A stretch of DNA of 42,582 nt, taken from Mesorhizobium sp. Its GTDB lineage: Bacteria > Pseudomonadota > Alphaproteobacteria > Rhizobiales > Rhizobiaceae. Every line of letters begins with the position of its first letter. Positions within the stretch are counted from its first letter, which is position 1. A program made the translations under genes and the position numbers. The notes under the pieces are model-generated. The model was not told the DNA's origin and did no database searches. It saw nothing but the letters and a program-made list of their open reading frames with translations. The stretch is taken from contig SAQG01000045.1 in the NCBI GenBank assembly GCA_004020315.1, positions 1-42,582 of the forward strand, given 5' to 3'. Below, one piece after another: positions 22,549 to 31,963 of the stretch.

Positions 22549-24548
22549 ACCGCCGGCTCGCCTTGATCGCTGTGATTTTCGCCAACCTCTTCATAGCCAA
22601 CCTGGCGCGTGCCGAAGGTCCGGTGATGGTCGTCGACGATCCGGCCGTGCTCGCCGCCCTCGACGCCAGGGGTTTTGATTTCGCCGGCATGTTCGGCGTC
22701 AATGGCAAGGGCGACCTGAAGACGCTCTATGACACGGCGCCGGCCTATCATCAGATCGTCGAAACGGTTGCGAGCGATGTCGCCGCACTGCGGGCCGAGA
22801 TGAAGGCTGGTGGGCGGCCGCTCTACGAAGTCACCGACGGGAATGTCGGCCGAATCATGGACATCCGCTGGCTGAAGACGGACGCCGCGCGCTTCCGGCT
22901 GGTCGGCGTCGTCAACAGGCTCGATCGGCGTGATTTCGCCGACTTACGAGGCGGCGCGGATTGCGGCGAGGTGCGTTTCATCTACCGCCTTGCCTACAGT
23001 TTCAAGAAAAACGGCAAGGTTCTGGCCTCGCGCCTGCCGTTCAACTTCAATGCCATTTACAACGCCGCGCCGGATGCCGACGGCGGCTGCGTGGGCGTTG
23101 CCGGGCGCTGGACGCCGCAGCTCGACGAGACAGTCGATACCGGCTGGCTCGTCGGCGGGCCGCTTGACAAAGCCGGGCTGAGTTTCAAGCAGCTCGAGCT
23201 CAATGCCCAGGTGGTGCGCTTTCCCTCCGGCCAGGAGACCGAATTCGGCGGGCAGGCCGCCTATCTCATGCGGATTTTCGACATCGACGGCGCTGAAGTC
23301 AGCGAGAAACCGCTGGAAAACACGCCCGACGCGGCGCGGCTTGCCGAAAACGCCGGGCTGAAAGCAAAACTCGCCGACTATATCAGCGCCAATCTCGCGG
23401 CGGTCAATCTTGGCGTCTACGAAATCCCGGATGAATTCCTGGCGAAGAAAGTCATCTCGTGGTCGACTTTCGGCAGCGTAAGGCAGGCCAATCACCCGTT
23501 CACGCCGCTGTTCCAGCCCGCGGATTTTTCTGGGCTCGACTATTCCGCGCTGAAGCTGGTGCGCACGTCGGAAGCGCTGGTCGAGCGGCTCGACAATGGC
23601 GCCTGCCAGGGTTGCCATCAGGCGGGTTCGACCGCCGGTTTCCATTTCATCGGCCTCGACGACAAGACGACGTCGCCGCTGAACCGCATCGAGGTCGGCA
23701 TCTCGCCGCATCTTCATGCCGAGATGCCGCGGCGCGAGGCCTGGCTGCGCGCGACCGCCGACGGCAAGGAGCCGAACCGCTTCCGCCCGCTGTCCTTCGC
23801 GCCGCCGGCTGCGTGGAAAGACGCCGGCGAGGTCGCTTACGCACCGGCCGAGATGGCGATGCCGTGCCTGATGCCGGAGGATGCGGCCCGCTTCGGCACG
23901 ACTTGGCAATGCGGCGGCGGCACCGTCTGCACGGCGCTGGCGACCGCGTCGGGCGTGCGGACGAAATTGGCGCAATGCCTGTTGCCCAAAGACAGCGAAA
24001 AGATGTTCTCCGGCCATCCATGCCTGACCGGCTCGATCACCAGCAACCCGGCGCAGCCTTTCAATGACCGCTACAGCATATCAGGCCAGTTCGCGGCCTT
24101 CGCGACCGACATTTCGCGTACCGCCTACACTTGCCGGCCGCCGAAGATCGGGGTGCCGGCCGGCATCGCCTATCGCGGCTGCAATGACAAGGACCGTGCC
24201 TTTGCCGGATTCAAGCCGGGCAAGCCGATGCCGAACGAGATCTGCGGGCTGGTCGGCGGCAAAAAGTTCGATATTTGCGTGGCGACCAATAATTTCGACC
24301 AGTGCCTCGGCGGCGCCGTTAACCGCGGCAACCGGCCGGCTTGCTCGGCCGATCATTTCTGCCGCGAGGATTATATGTGCCAGTCGCTGCCGCCCGATAC
24401 GCCTGGTATCGGCAAGGTGAAAGGTGTCGGCTTCTGCTCGCCGACCTATTTCATTTTCCAGATGCGCATAGACAACCATGCGACACCCTGGGCGGGCGCT
24501 GTCCGCGCCACGATGGGGGCGGGGTTTGGCGCGGCGGAAGCGGAGTAA
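22545..24548 (+). CDS. Large exported Cys-rich protein with one CxxCH motif
   Basis: 667 residues with a Sec signal peptide (MNRRLALIAVIFANLFIANL ... cleavage near ARA-E). One heme-c-type motif, CQGCH, lies near residue 352, and the C-terminal part carries many cysteines (CGGGTVC, CLMPED, CRPPKIG, CREDYMC), pointing to an extracytoplasmic disulfide-rich protein. I cannot name the family; the single CxxCH could bind heme or be incidental. It is translationally coupled to nnr (ATGA). Confidence 0.7.
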   Translation: MNRRLALIAVIFANLFIANLARAEGPVMVVDDPAVLAALDARGFDFAGMFGVNGKGDLKTLYDTAPAYHQIVETVASDVAALRAEMKAGGRPLYEVTDGNVGRIMDIRWLKTDAARFRLVGVVNRLDRRDFADLRGGADCGEVRFIYRLAYSFKKNGKVLASRLPFNFNAIYNAAPDADGGCVGVAGRWTPQLDETVDTGWLVGGPLDKAGLSFKQLELNAQVVRFPSGQETEFGGQAAYLMRIFDIDGAEVSEKPLENTPDAARLAENAGLKAKLADYISANLAAVNLGVYEIPDEFLAKKVISWSTFGSVRQANHPFTPLFQPADFSGLDYSALKLVRTSEALVERLDNGACQGCHQAGSTAGFHFIGLDDKTTSPLNRIEVGISPHLHAEMPRREAWLRATADGKEPNRFRPLSFAPPAAWKDAGEVAYAPAEMAMPCLMPEDAARFGTTWQCGGGTVCTALATASGVRTKLAQCLLPKDSEKMFSGHPCLTGSITSNPAQPFNDRYSISGQFAAFATDISRTAYTCRPPKIGVPAGIAYRGCNDKDRAFAGFKPGKPMPNEICGLVGGKKFDICVATNNFDQCLGGAVNRGNRPACSADHFCREDYMCQSLPPDTPGIGKVKGVGFCSPTYFIFQMRIDNHATPWAGAVRATMGAGFGAAEAE

Positions 24549-24581
24549 GCTTTTGCTGTGGTTCTTGCGTTGCCAACGATG

Positions 24582-26114
24582 TCACAGCGGAATGTTATCG
24601 TGCTTCTTCCAGGGGTTCTGCATATCCTTGTTGCGCAGCATGCGGAGCGCGCGCGCAATGCGGCGGCGGGTCGAATGCGGCATGATCACCTCGTCGACAT
24701 AGCCGCGTTCGGCGGCGACAAAGGGCGACAGGAAGCGATCCTCGTAAGCCTTTGTATGTGCTGCGATCTTATCCGCATCTCCGATGTCCTTGCGATAGAT
24801 GATCTCGACCGCGCCCCTGGCACCCATCACCGCGATCTGCGCCGTCGGCCAGGCGTAATTCATGTCGCCGCGCAGATGCTTTGACGCCATCACGTCATAA
24901 GCCCCGCCATACGCTTTGCGGGTGATGACGGTGATCTTCGGGACGGTCGCCTCGGCATAGGCGAACAAAAGCTTGGCGCCGTGCTTGATCAGCCCGCCAT
25001 ATTCCTGCGCGGTGCCGGGCAGGAAGCCTGGAACGTCGACGAAGGTTACGATCGGAATCGAGAAACAGTCGCAGAAGCGCACGAACCGCGCTGCCTTGCG
25101 GCTGGCGTCCGAATCGAGCACGCCGGCCAGCACCATCGGCTGATTGGCGACGAAGCCGACCGTGCGGCCTTCGACGCGCCCGAAGCCGGTGACGATGTTT
25201 TTCGCAAAATTCTGCTGGATCTCGAAGAAGTCACCCTCGTCGGCAACTTTAAGGATCAACTCCTTGATGTCGTAGGGTTTGTTGGCGTTGTCGGGGATCA
25301 GCCGGTCGAGCGACAGATCATGATCGGTGACCGACTGATAGCATTCGATCTCAGGGATAGCAGCCGTGTTGGAGGCAGGCAGCAGATCGACCAGCCGGCG
25401 CATCTGCAGCAGCGCTTCGACGTCATTGTCGTAAGCGCCATCGGCGATCGAGGACTTCGTCGTGTGGACCAAGGCGCCGCCAAGGCTCTCGGCGGTCACC
25501 GTCTCGTTGGTGACGGTCTTCACCACGTCCGGCCCGGTGACGAACATGTAGGAGGTGTGGCGCACCATGAAGATGAAGTCGGTCATTGCCGGCGAATAGA
25601 CGTCGCCGCCGGCACAAGGGCCCATGATCACTGAAATCTGCGGAATGACGCCGGAGGCGAGCACATTGCGCTGGAATATCTCGGCATAGCCGCCAAGTGC
25701 TGCCACGCCTTCTTGGATGCGGGCGCCTCCGGCGTCGTAGAAGCCGATGATCGGCGCGCGGTTGCGCAACGCCATCTCCTGCACCTTGACCACTTTTTCG
25801 GCGTGGGCCTCGGACAGCGATCCGCCGAACACGGTAAAATCCTTGGCGAAGACATAGACCGGGCGGCCGTTGACGGTACCCCAGCCGGTGACGACGCCGT
25901 CGCCGGCGATCTTGGTCTTCTCCATGCCGAAATCGGTCGAGCGATGCTCGACATACATGTCGAACTCCTCGAACGAGCCCTCGTCGAGAAAGACGTCGAT
26001 GCGTTCGCGCGCGGTGAGCTTGCCCTTCTTGTGCTGAGCGTCGATACGCGCCTGGCCACCGCCCATGCGCGCCATGTCGCGGCGGCGCTCGAGTTCCTTC
26101 AGCACGTCCTTCAT
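24582..26114 (-). CDS. pccB: Propionyl-CoA carboxylase beta chain
   Basis: 510 residues, the carboxyltransferase subunit that moves CO2 from biotin to propionyl-CoA to make methylmalonyl-CoA. It carries the acyl-CoA and carboxybiotin binding regions typical of this family: GFYDAGGARIQEGVAALGGY near residue 117, MGPCAGGDVYSPAMTDFIFM near 156, and GTAQEYGGLIKHGAKLLFAY near 370. The start at 26114 fits MKDVLKELERRR with GAGGA 7 nt upstream, while a longer frame to 26231 is rejected. The alpha chain is not in the window. Confidence 0.93.
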   Translation of the reverse strand: MKDVLKELERRRDMARMGGGQARIDAQHKKGKLTARERIDVFLDEGSFEEFDMYVEHRSTDFGMEKTKIAGDGVVTGWGTVNGRPVYVFAKDFTVFGGSLSEAHAEKVVKVQEMALRNRAPIIGFYDAGGARIQEGVAALGGYAEIFQRNVLASGVIPQISVIMGPCAGGDVYSPAMTDFIFMVRHTSYMFVTGPDVVKTVTNETVTAESLGGALVHTTKSSIADGAYDNDVEALLQMRRLVDLLPASNTAAIPEIECYQSVTDHDLSLDRLIPDNANKPYDIKELILKVADEGDFFEIQQNFAKNIVTGFGRVEGRTVGFVANQPMVLAGVLDSDASRKAARFVRFCDCFSIPIVTFVDVPGFLPGTAQEYGGLIKHGAKLLFAYAEATVPKITVITRKAYGGAYDVMASKHLRGDMNYAWPTAQIAVMGARGAVEIIYRKDIGDADKIAAHTKAYEDRFLSPFVAAERGYVDEVIMPHSTRRRIARALRMLRNKDMQNPWKKHDNIPL

Positions 26115-26503
26115 CGGTCGATCCTCAAAAACGGAAGCTGATTTGTGGTAATCATGGCGGCAGGGGAGCGCAAGCGCCGCCTCGCCATGGCTTTCGCTGC
26201 GCTGCAACATGACGGCCCTTGCATTTCGCAACGAACTGGGCCATATGCGGCGGCATAGGCGCTTGGGCCGGGACTATCCGGCCTTCTCGACAAATGAGAC
26301 TGGTTGCGTCTGTTTTCCCTCTTTCCCGGCATATCGGCAAGGCGGCGAAAAAGCCCCGTGGCATGATGCCTGCGGGCACGACAGCGCAGCCGTGCGGACG
26401 ATAACGTCCGCCGCCTTGTCGTTCCATAACAGTTTTTCGACGGCAGGTTGCGCCCTGCCGCCATCGATGTTTGCGGCCAGGAGCCGCGTGAAAGAAGAAT
26501 ATT
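26115..26503. other. Divergent intergenic region pccB / helicase
   Basis: This 389-bp spacer between two divergent genes must hold both promoters. I see no convincing -35/-10 pair, sigma-54 site or small gene. Frames across it lack ribosome sites and protein-like composition. Confidence 0.5.
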
Positions 26504-27925
26504 TTGACCAACGAAAACACTCTGACCGGTAAGGACACTTTGACCGGTAAGGACACTGGGGAACTTTCAGGGTTCGCAGCACTTGGAATTACGGGCGCGC
26601 TGCTCAAGGCCACCCATGGCGCAGGCTTCACCGAGCCGAAGCCGATCCAAGCCCAGGCGATCCCACCGCAGTTGGAAGGCCGTGACATTTTCGGCATCGC
26701 CCAGACCGGTTCCGGCAAGACCGCGGCGTTCGCGCTGCCCATCCTGTCGAAGATCATCGCGCTCGGCACCAAGCGCCGGCCGAAGACCGCTCGTGCGCTG
26801 ATCCTGGCGCCGACGCGCGAACTCGCGGTGCAGATCGAAGATATGATCAAGCTGCTCGCCAAGGGCGCGCATGTCTCGACAGCGCTCGTGCTTGGCGGCG
26901 TCTCGCGCTTCAGTCAGGTAAAGAAGATTGCTCCCGGCGTCGACATTTTGATTGCCACGCCCGGCCGGCTGACCGATCTGGTGCGTGAGGGCGATCTCGT
27001 TCTTGCCGACACCAAGTGGCTGGTGCTGGACGAAGGCGACCGCATGCTCGATATGGGCTTCATCAACGACGTCAAGCGCATCGCCAGGGCGACCGCGCCG
27101 GACCGTCAGACGGTGCTGTTCTCGGCGACCATGCCGGCCGAAATCGCCGAATTGGCCAAGGGCCTGCTGAAGAACCCGATCCGCGTCGAAGTGGCGCCCC
27201 ACAGCACTGCGGCGGCCGAGATCGTGCAGGGCGTCGTCTTTGCCCGCACCAAGCAGAAGCGCCAAGTGCTGTCGACGATGCTTGCCGACGAGGCGATGAA
27301 GTCCGTCATCATCTTTTCGCGCACCAAGCATGGCGCCGACAGGGTGACCAAGGATCTCGAGCGCGACGGCTTCAGGGCCGCCGTCATCCACGGCAACAAG
27401 TCGCAGAACGCCCGCCAGAAGGCGCTGAACGACTTTCGCGAGGGTTCGGTGCGCATCCTTGTGGCGACCGATATCGCGGCGCGCGGCATCGACGTGCCCG
27501 GCATCAGCCACGTGGTGAATTTCGACCTGCCGGACGAGGCCGAGAGCTATGTCCATCGCATCGGCCGCACCGGCCGTAACGGCATGGACGGCATCGCTAT
27601 CACGCTTTGCGACCCGTCGGAGAACAGCAAGCTGCGCCAGGTCGAGCGCATCATCCGCACCAAGCTGCCGATTGTTGCCGACCATCTCGGCAGCCCCGAC
27701 CCGCAGCGCAATCCCGCCGAGAAGAACGAGCGCAGCTTCGAGCCGGCCAACGATCGCAATGGCCGTCGCGACGGCAGGCGGCCAGGCGGCCAGAACAACG
27801 GCAACAAGCGCTTCGGCGACAAGCCGGTCTTTGCCGGCGAGCGCAAGCCGGAAAGCGCCAAGCCCTTCAAGGGCAACAACAAGCGTCGTTTCGGCGGCAA
27901 GCGGCCAGCGGCGCGAGCTGCGTAA
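26504..27925 (+). CDS. DEAD-box-family RNA helicase with DEGD motif
   Basis: 473 residues, RhlE-like ATP-dependent RNA helicase. Motifs: Q motif near PKPIQAQAIP, I AQTGSGKT, Ia PTRELA, II DEGD in VLDEGDRMLDMGF (Ala to Gly), III SAT, V ATDIAARGID, VI HRIGRTGR. A basic Gly/Asn/Arg-rich tail (about 400-473) is typical for RNA binding. The start appears to be TTG 26504 with GAAAGAAGAA before it. The first 17 residues contain an 18-bp duplication (TLTGKD twice). The DEGD change keeps both acidic residues, so activity is probably retained. It is monocistronic with a terminator downstream. Confidence 0.9.
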   Translation: MTNENTLTGKDTLTGKDTGELSGFAALGITGALLKATHGAGFTEPKPIQAQAIPPQLEGRDIFGIAQTGSGKTAAFALPILSKIIALGTKRRPKTARALILAPTRELAVQIEDMIKLLAKGAHVSTALVLGGVSRFSQVKKIAPGVDILIATPGRLTDLVREGDLVLADTKWLVLDEGDRMLDMGFINDVKRIARATAPDRQTVLFSATMPAEIAELAKGLLKNPIRVEVAPHSTAAAEIVQGVVFARTKQKRQVLSTMLADEAMKSVIIFSRTKHGADRVTKDLERDGFRAAVIHGNKSQNARQKALNDFREGSVRILVATDIAARGIDVPGISHVVNFDLPDEAESYVHRIGRTGRNGMDGIAITLCDPSENSKLRQVERIIRTKLPIVADHLGSPDPQRNPAEKNERSFEPANDRNGRRDGRRPGGQNNGNKRFGDKPVFAGERKPESAKPFKGNNKRRFGGKRPAARAA

Positions 27926-27980
27926 TCAGCTAGTTGTATCCGGCCGAGCCTGTCGAGCTCGGTTTGATTTGCGAGAACTG

Positions 27981-28020
27981 AAAAAGGGCGATCGGAGCGA
28001 TGCTTCGGTCGCCTTTCTCT
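27981..28020. terminator. Bidirectional terminator, helicase / hydrolase
   Basis: GGCGATCGGAGC / GCTTCGGTCGCC stem (two wobble pairs) with A5 upstream and TTTCTCT downstream. It fits between the two convergent genes ending at 27925 (plus) and 28050 (minus). Confidence 0.7.
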
Positions 28021-28049
28021 TCTCCGCAAGGAGGCGAGAAGGCGAAGGC

Positions 28050-29024
28050 TTACTTCACCACCGCCTCTACCCACACCACAATGCGCTGCGCAAGGAAAGC
28101 TGTGGTTGCTGGGGACAGCGCGTCACCGGCGATGACGTGGTTGTCCCGATCGCCGGTATCGTCGACCGGCACCAGTTCGTGCGCCGCGCCCCAGCGCCTG
28201 GCGATTTCGCGGGTGCGGTCCGGCCGCACGATCTTGTCCGAATCCGAAAAGACGAACAGGGCAGGGATGGTCGCCTTCTCCACCGGCGCGCCATAAGCAA
28301 GCTCGGTCAGCGCCACCATCGGCAGGGTCGCCGCGATCGGATAGCGGTAGGTCCAGAATTTCTCGTGCAGCGCATTGCGTGGCACGAAACTGCGCTCCTT
28401 GCCGGCGACCAGCTCGGCGATCTCTCGGCCCCACGGCATGGTCAGGAGTTCGGCGCCGGAAGCCTTGACGCCGAAATTCGGCGAGATGAACGCGATTGCC
28501 GCCACCCCGTCCGATGCGCCCGGCTGCGTCGCAGCCCAGGCTGCCAGTGAGCCGCCGGTCGAGGTAGCGATGACGATCACCTTGTCGCCGATCGCCCGGC
28601 CGATGGCGAGGGCTTCCTCATAGTCGTTGATCCAGGCGTTGACGCTGCCTTCGGCCATCGCGACACCGCCCTGTCCGTGGCCGGTGAGGCGGGTGTAGTA
28701 AAGATTGGCGTCGAGCTGGTCGGCCACCTCGTCCGGCAGCGGACGAACCTCGCCCTTCGACGCCGAAAAGCCGTGGATATAGACGATCGACAGCGGCGTC
28801 CTGGCGTGAACCATCGGATTGGCCCAGATGATCTCCTTCTCCAGCCCGTCGTAGATTCCCGGTACGGCAGCCTCCTCGCGTGCCAGATAGGCTTGCGGAT
28901 CATCGCCGATCACGGAAGAATCGAAGCGGATCGCGGTGTCGGCTTGGATGCGCGGACCAAAGACGAAGGCAAGAAAAAGGATGACGGCGAGACCCAATAC
29001 CGCAAGCACGATCCGTCGCCCCAT
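28050..29024 (-). CDS. Membrane-anchored alpha/beta hydrolase
   Basis: 324 residues. An N-terminal hydrophobic helix (IVLAVLGLAVILFLAFVFG) acts as an anchor or uncleaved signal. The alpha/beta-hydrolase fold shows the oxyanion region YIHGFSASKGE near 88, a nucleophile elbow ATSTGGS near 160 (S as nucleophile), FVFSDSDKIV with the acid near 265, and the histidine in DRDNHVIAG near 296. The substrate is unknown. The start at 29024 has GGAG 7 nt upstream, preferred over 29036. It is followed upstream on the same strand by the frameshifted SDR gene. Confidence 0.85.
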   Translation of the reverse strand: MGRRIVLAVLGLAVILFLAFVFGPRIQADTAIRFDSSVIGDDPQAYLAREEAAVPGIYDGLEKEIIWANPMVHARTPLSIVYIHGFSASKGEVRPLPDEVADQLDANLYYTRLTGHGQGGVAMAEGSVNAWINDYEEALAIGRAIGDKVIVIATSTGGSLAAWAATQPGASDGVAAIAFISPNFGVKASGAELLTMPWGREIAELVAGKERSFVPRNALHEKFWTYRYPIAATLPMVALTELAYGAPVEKATIPALFVFSDSDKIVRPDRTREIARRWGAAHELVPVDDTGDRDNHVIAGDALSPATTAFLAQRIVVWVEAVVK

Positions 29025-29118
29025 CGCAGACTCCACGCAACAATTCTCAACCTATGGCCGCCATTGCAAACAGGCAACGACGTCCCGCTGCAGCGGGATC
29101 GCCAACTTTGAGGCCCGT

Positions 29119-29939
29119 CTATTCGCTCGGCGGCTTGCGGTCGAAATTCAGTGGACGCGCCTTCCAGCGGGTCGCGGTGCTGATGACCCATCGGCAGAAC
29201 GGTCTCGGCAGGATTCTGAGCAGCTTCAGGCCCCAGCTCAACCGGCGCGGGAAGGTGACTTCGAAGCCGCCGGACTTGATACCGCGCGCCATGCGGCGCG
29301 AGGCGCGATTGACGGGCATCAGCCCAGGCATCGGCAGCAAATTCTTCTCGGTCAGCGGGGTGTCGACGAAGCCCGGATTTGTCACCTGGATGCGGACGTT
29401 CATCTTGTCGAAATCGTATTTCAGCGACTCCGCGAGGATATTGATCGCCGCCTTGGTGCCGCCATAGGCGGCCGTGGTCGGCCAGCCGAAATAGGCGGTG
29501 ACAGAACCGACCAGGACGATATGGCCGCGCGCGCGGACGCGCATGCGTTCGATGACCGGCACCAGGCCGTTGATGATGCCGAAATAATTGACATCGAAGG
29601 ACTGGCGAAATCCACGGACGGTGAGGTCTTCGCCGGCGGTCGCAATATAGCTCCCGGCATTGAACACGGCCAGGACGATCGGGCCGAGATCCTTCTCGAT
29701 CGCCGCGACTGTCTTTGCCACCGCTTCTCGTCAGTGACGTCGCAAGGATAGGCCGTGACATGGCCCGGCATCTGCGCCGTCTCGACAACAAGCGTGTCTA
29801 TCGGATCCTCGTCGAGTGCCGTCACCGCGACGACATAGCCTTGCGCCGCAAGATCCTTGGCCAGCGAACGGCCGATGCCGCTGCTGCCGCCCGTAATCCA
29901 GGCGACGCCGTGCTTCGGGTTGGCCCGATAGAGTGTCAT
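29119..29939 (-). pseudogene. SDR-family oxidoreductase, frameshifted
   Basis: The N-terminal frame starts at 29939 (MTLYRANPKHGVAWITGGSS, with the Rossmann motif TGGSSGIGRSLA) and reads in frame to CDVTDEK. The rest of the protein lies in another frame, from about 29721, beginning VAKTVAAIEKDLGPIVLAVF and including NAG, the catalytic region S-x12-YGGTKAA (Y-x3-K) and a normal C-terminus, to the stop at 29119. Adding one G after DEK (about 29719-29727) joins the halves into one classical SDR of about 273 residues. It is either a real recent frameshift or a sequencing error. Substrate unknown. Confidence 0.85.
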
Positions 29940-30153
29940 GCTATGCCCTGCGACTTTTTCTTAGGCTGTGCTCTAGCGATGAAGAAATCGGATGAAAAGG
30001 GCGCTTTTCAGTGGGGAGCTTCAATGAATGGCGGAATGCGAGGTCTACTTTAGGAAATTGCAGCCCAGAAATGCCGCTGGACCAGACAAATTCTTGCCTT
30101 GAAACCGAAGCGTCGGGTTTCTAGGGTTCCGCCGCAAGCATAAAGGAATCTCC

Positions 30154-31188
30154 ATGCCCCGTTCTGTGATCGAAGCGATCGGCAATACGCCTCTGATCCG
30201 CCTCAACAAAGCTTCGGAAGAAACCGGCTGCGAAATCTTGGGTAAGGCCGAATTCATGAATCCGGGCCAGTCGGTCAAGGACCGTGCCGCGCTGTTCATC
30301 ATCCGCGACGCCGAGCAGCGCGGGCTCTTGAGGCCGGGCGGGGTCATCGTCGAGGGGACGGCCGGCAACACCGGCATCGGATTGACGCTGGTTGCCAAGG
30401 CGCTTGGCTACCGCACCGTGATCGTCATCCCCGAGACGCAAAGCCAGGAGAAGAAGGACACGATCAAATTGCTCGGCGCCGAGCTGATCGAGGTGCCTGC
30501 CGTTCCCTACAAGAACCCCAACAATTATGTGAAACTGTCGGGCCGTCTGGCCGAGCAGATGGCCCGGTCCGAGCCGAACGGCGCGATCTGGGCCAATCAG
30601 TTCGACAACGTCGCCAACCGTGATGGCCATACCCGCACCACTGCGGAAGAAATCTGGGCCCAGACCGGCGGCAAGGTCGACGGTTTCGTCTCGGCGGTCG
30701 GCTCCGGTGGAACACTGGCCGGCGTCGCCTTCGGGCTTAAGGCCAAGAGCAAGGACGTCAAGATCGCGCTCGCCGATCCGCTGGGTGCGGCGCTCTATAG
30801 TTTCTACACCACCGGAGAGCTGAAATCCGAAGGCAGCTCGATCACCGAAGGCATCGGGCAGGGGCGGGTCACCGCCAATCTGGAAGGATTCACGCCGGAT
30901 TTCTCCTTCCAGATTCCGGACGAGGATGCACTTCCGATCGTCTTCGATCTTATCCAGGAGGAGGGCCTGTGCGTCGGCGGCTCGACCGGTATCAACATTG
31001 CCGGCGCGATCCGGTTGGCGCGTGAGATGGGGCCCGGCCACACCATCGTGACCGTGCTTTGCGACTACGGCACGCGCTATCAGTCGAAATTGTTCAACCC
31101 GGAATTCCTGCGCGAAAAGAAGCTGCCGGTGCCGGGCTGGATGGAACAGCGGAGCACAATTTCGGTGCCGTTCGAAAAGGTCGCGTGA
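30154..31188 (+). CDS. cysK: Cysteine synthase-family PLP enzyme
   Basis: 344 residues, fold type II PLP enzyme. The PLP lysine is K42 in NPGQSVKDRA (the usual NPGGSVKDR with Q for the second G). The substrate loop GTAGNTGIG and the phosphate-binding block SAVGSGGTLAGVAFG are present. A C-terminal extension (LPVPGWMEQR) is longer than in classical CysK. It is expected to make cysteine from O-acetylserine and sulfide, though a paralogue with another acceptor is possible. AAAGGA precedes the ATG. It overlaps the alaX start (TGATG) and heads a sulfur-related run with sseA. Confidence 0.88.
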   Translation: MPRSVIEAIGNTPLIRLNKASEETGCEILGKAEFMNPGQSVKDRAALFIIRDAEQRGLLRPGGVIVEGTAGNTGIGLTLVAKALGYRTVIVIPETQSQEKKDTIKLLGAELIEVPAVPYKNPNNYVKLSGRLAEQMARSEPNGAIWANQFDNVANRDGHTRTTAEEIWAQTGGKVDGFVSAVGSGGTLAGVAFGLKAKSKDVKIALADPLGAALYSFYTTGELKSEGSSITEGIGQGRVTANLEGFTPDFSFQIPDEDALPIVFDLIQEEGLCVGGSTGINIAGAIRLAREMGPGHTIVTVLCDYGTRYQSKLFNPEFLREKKLPVPGWMEQRSTISVPFEKVA

Positions 31189-31928
31189 TGGCTTACAAAA
31201 CGGAAGCGCTGTTTCGCGACGACGCCTATCTCAGGACGGCTGATGCCACGATTGTTGCCGTCAACGACCGTGGCGGTATCATTCTGGACCGGACGATCTT
31301 CTATGCCACGTCGGGCGGGCAACCGGGCGACACTGGCACACTCGAACGCGCCGATGGCAGCCTGATCGCTGTTGCCGCCACCATCACCGGTGAGACCAAG
31401 GACGAGATCATCCATGTGCCGCCTGAGCAGGCGGTGCTTGAGGTCGGCGAACCGATAAAGCTCGCCGTCGATTGGGAGAGGCGGCATCTGCTGATGCGCA
31501 TGCACACAGCCTGCCATTTGCTCACCGTCGTCTGCCCGTTCCCGATCACCGGCGCGTCGGTTTCCGAGGACGATAGCCGTGTCGATTTCGACATTCCGGA
31601 TGCCGGCTTCAGCAGGGAGGACGTGACGGCCAGGCTGATGGAACTCGTGCGAGCCGACCACCCGGTCTTTGTCAGGCTGATCACCGACGAGGAACTGGCA
31701 GCCAATCCGGGGCTGGTGAAATCCAAGAATGTTCGGCCACCCGTCGGCACGGGCAAGATCCGACTGGTCTGCATTGGCGAGAACGCCTCGATCGACAGCC
31801 AGCCTTGCGGCGGCACCCATGTGAAGAGCACTGGAGAAGTCGGCGAGATCCATATCGGCAAGATCGAGAAGAAGGGTCGCGAGAACCGGCGCTTCCGAAT
31901 ACGCTTTGGACCGATGCCGCCGGCCTGA
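31188..31928 (+). CDS. alaX: Alanyl-tRNA editing protein (AlaX family)
   Basis: 246 residues. A free-standing editing domain that hydrolyses mischarged Ser- or Gly-tRNA(Ala). The zinc motifs are HTACH (residues about 104-108) and CGGTH near residue 206. The N-terminal block YATSGGQPGDTGTL is typical of the family. The start overlaps the stop of cysK (TGATG), showing coupling. Pairing with cysteine metabolism is not unusual in alphaproteobacteria and may reflect amino-acid quality control. Confidence 0.92.
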   Translation: MAYKTEALFRDDAYLRTADATIVAVNDRGGIILDRTIFYATSGGQPGDTGTLERADGSLIAVAATITGETKDEIIHVPPEQAVLEVGEPIKLAVDWERRHLLMRMHTACHLLTVVCPFPITGASVSEDDSRVDFDIPDAGFSREDVTARLMELVRADHPVFVRLITDEELAANPGLVKSKNVRPPVGTGKIRLVCIGENASIDSQPCGGTHVKSTGEVGEIHIGKIEKKGRENRRFRIRFGPMPPA

Positions 31929-31963
31929 TAAACAGGTTGTCAAAGGCGGGCAGGAGAAGAAGA

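Noticed and set aside
26567..27685. 372-codon frame antisense to the helicase
   Set aside because: Shadow of third-position GC bias; the sense frame has all helicase motifs.
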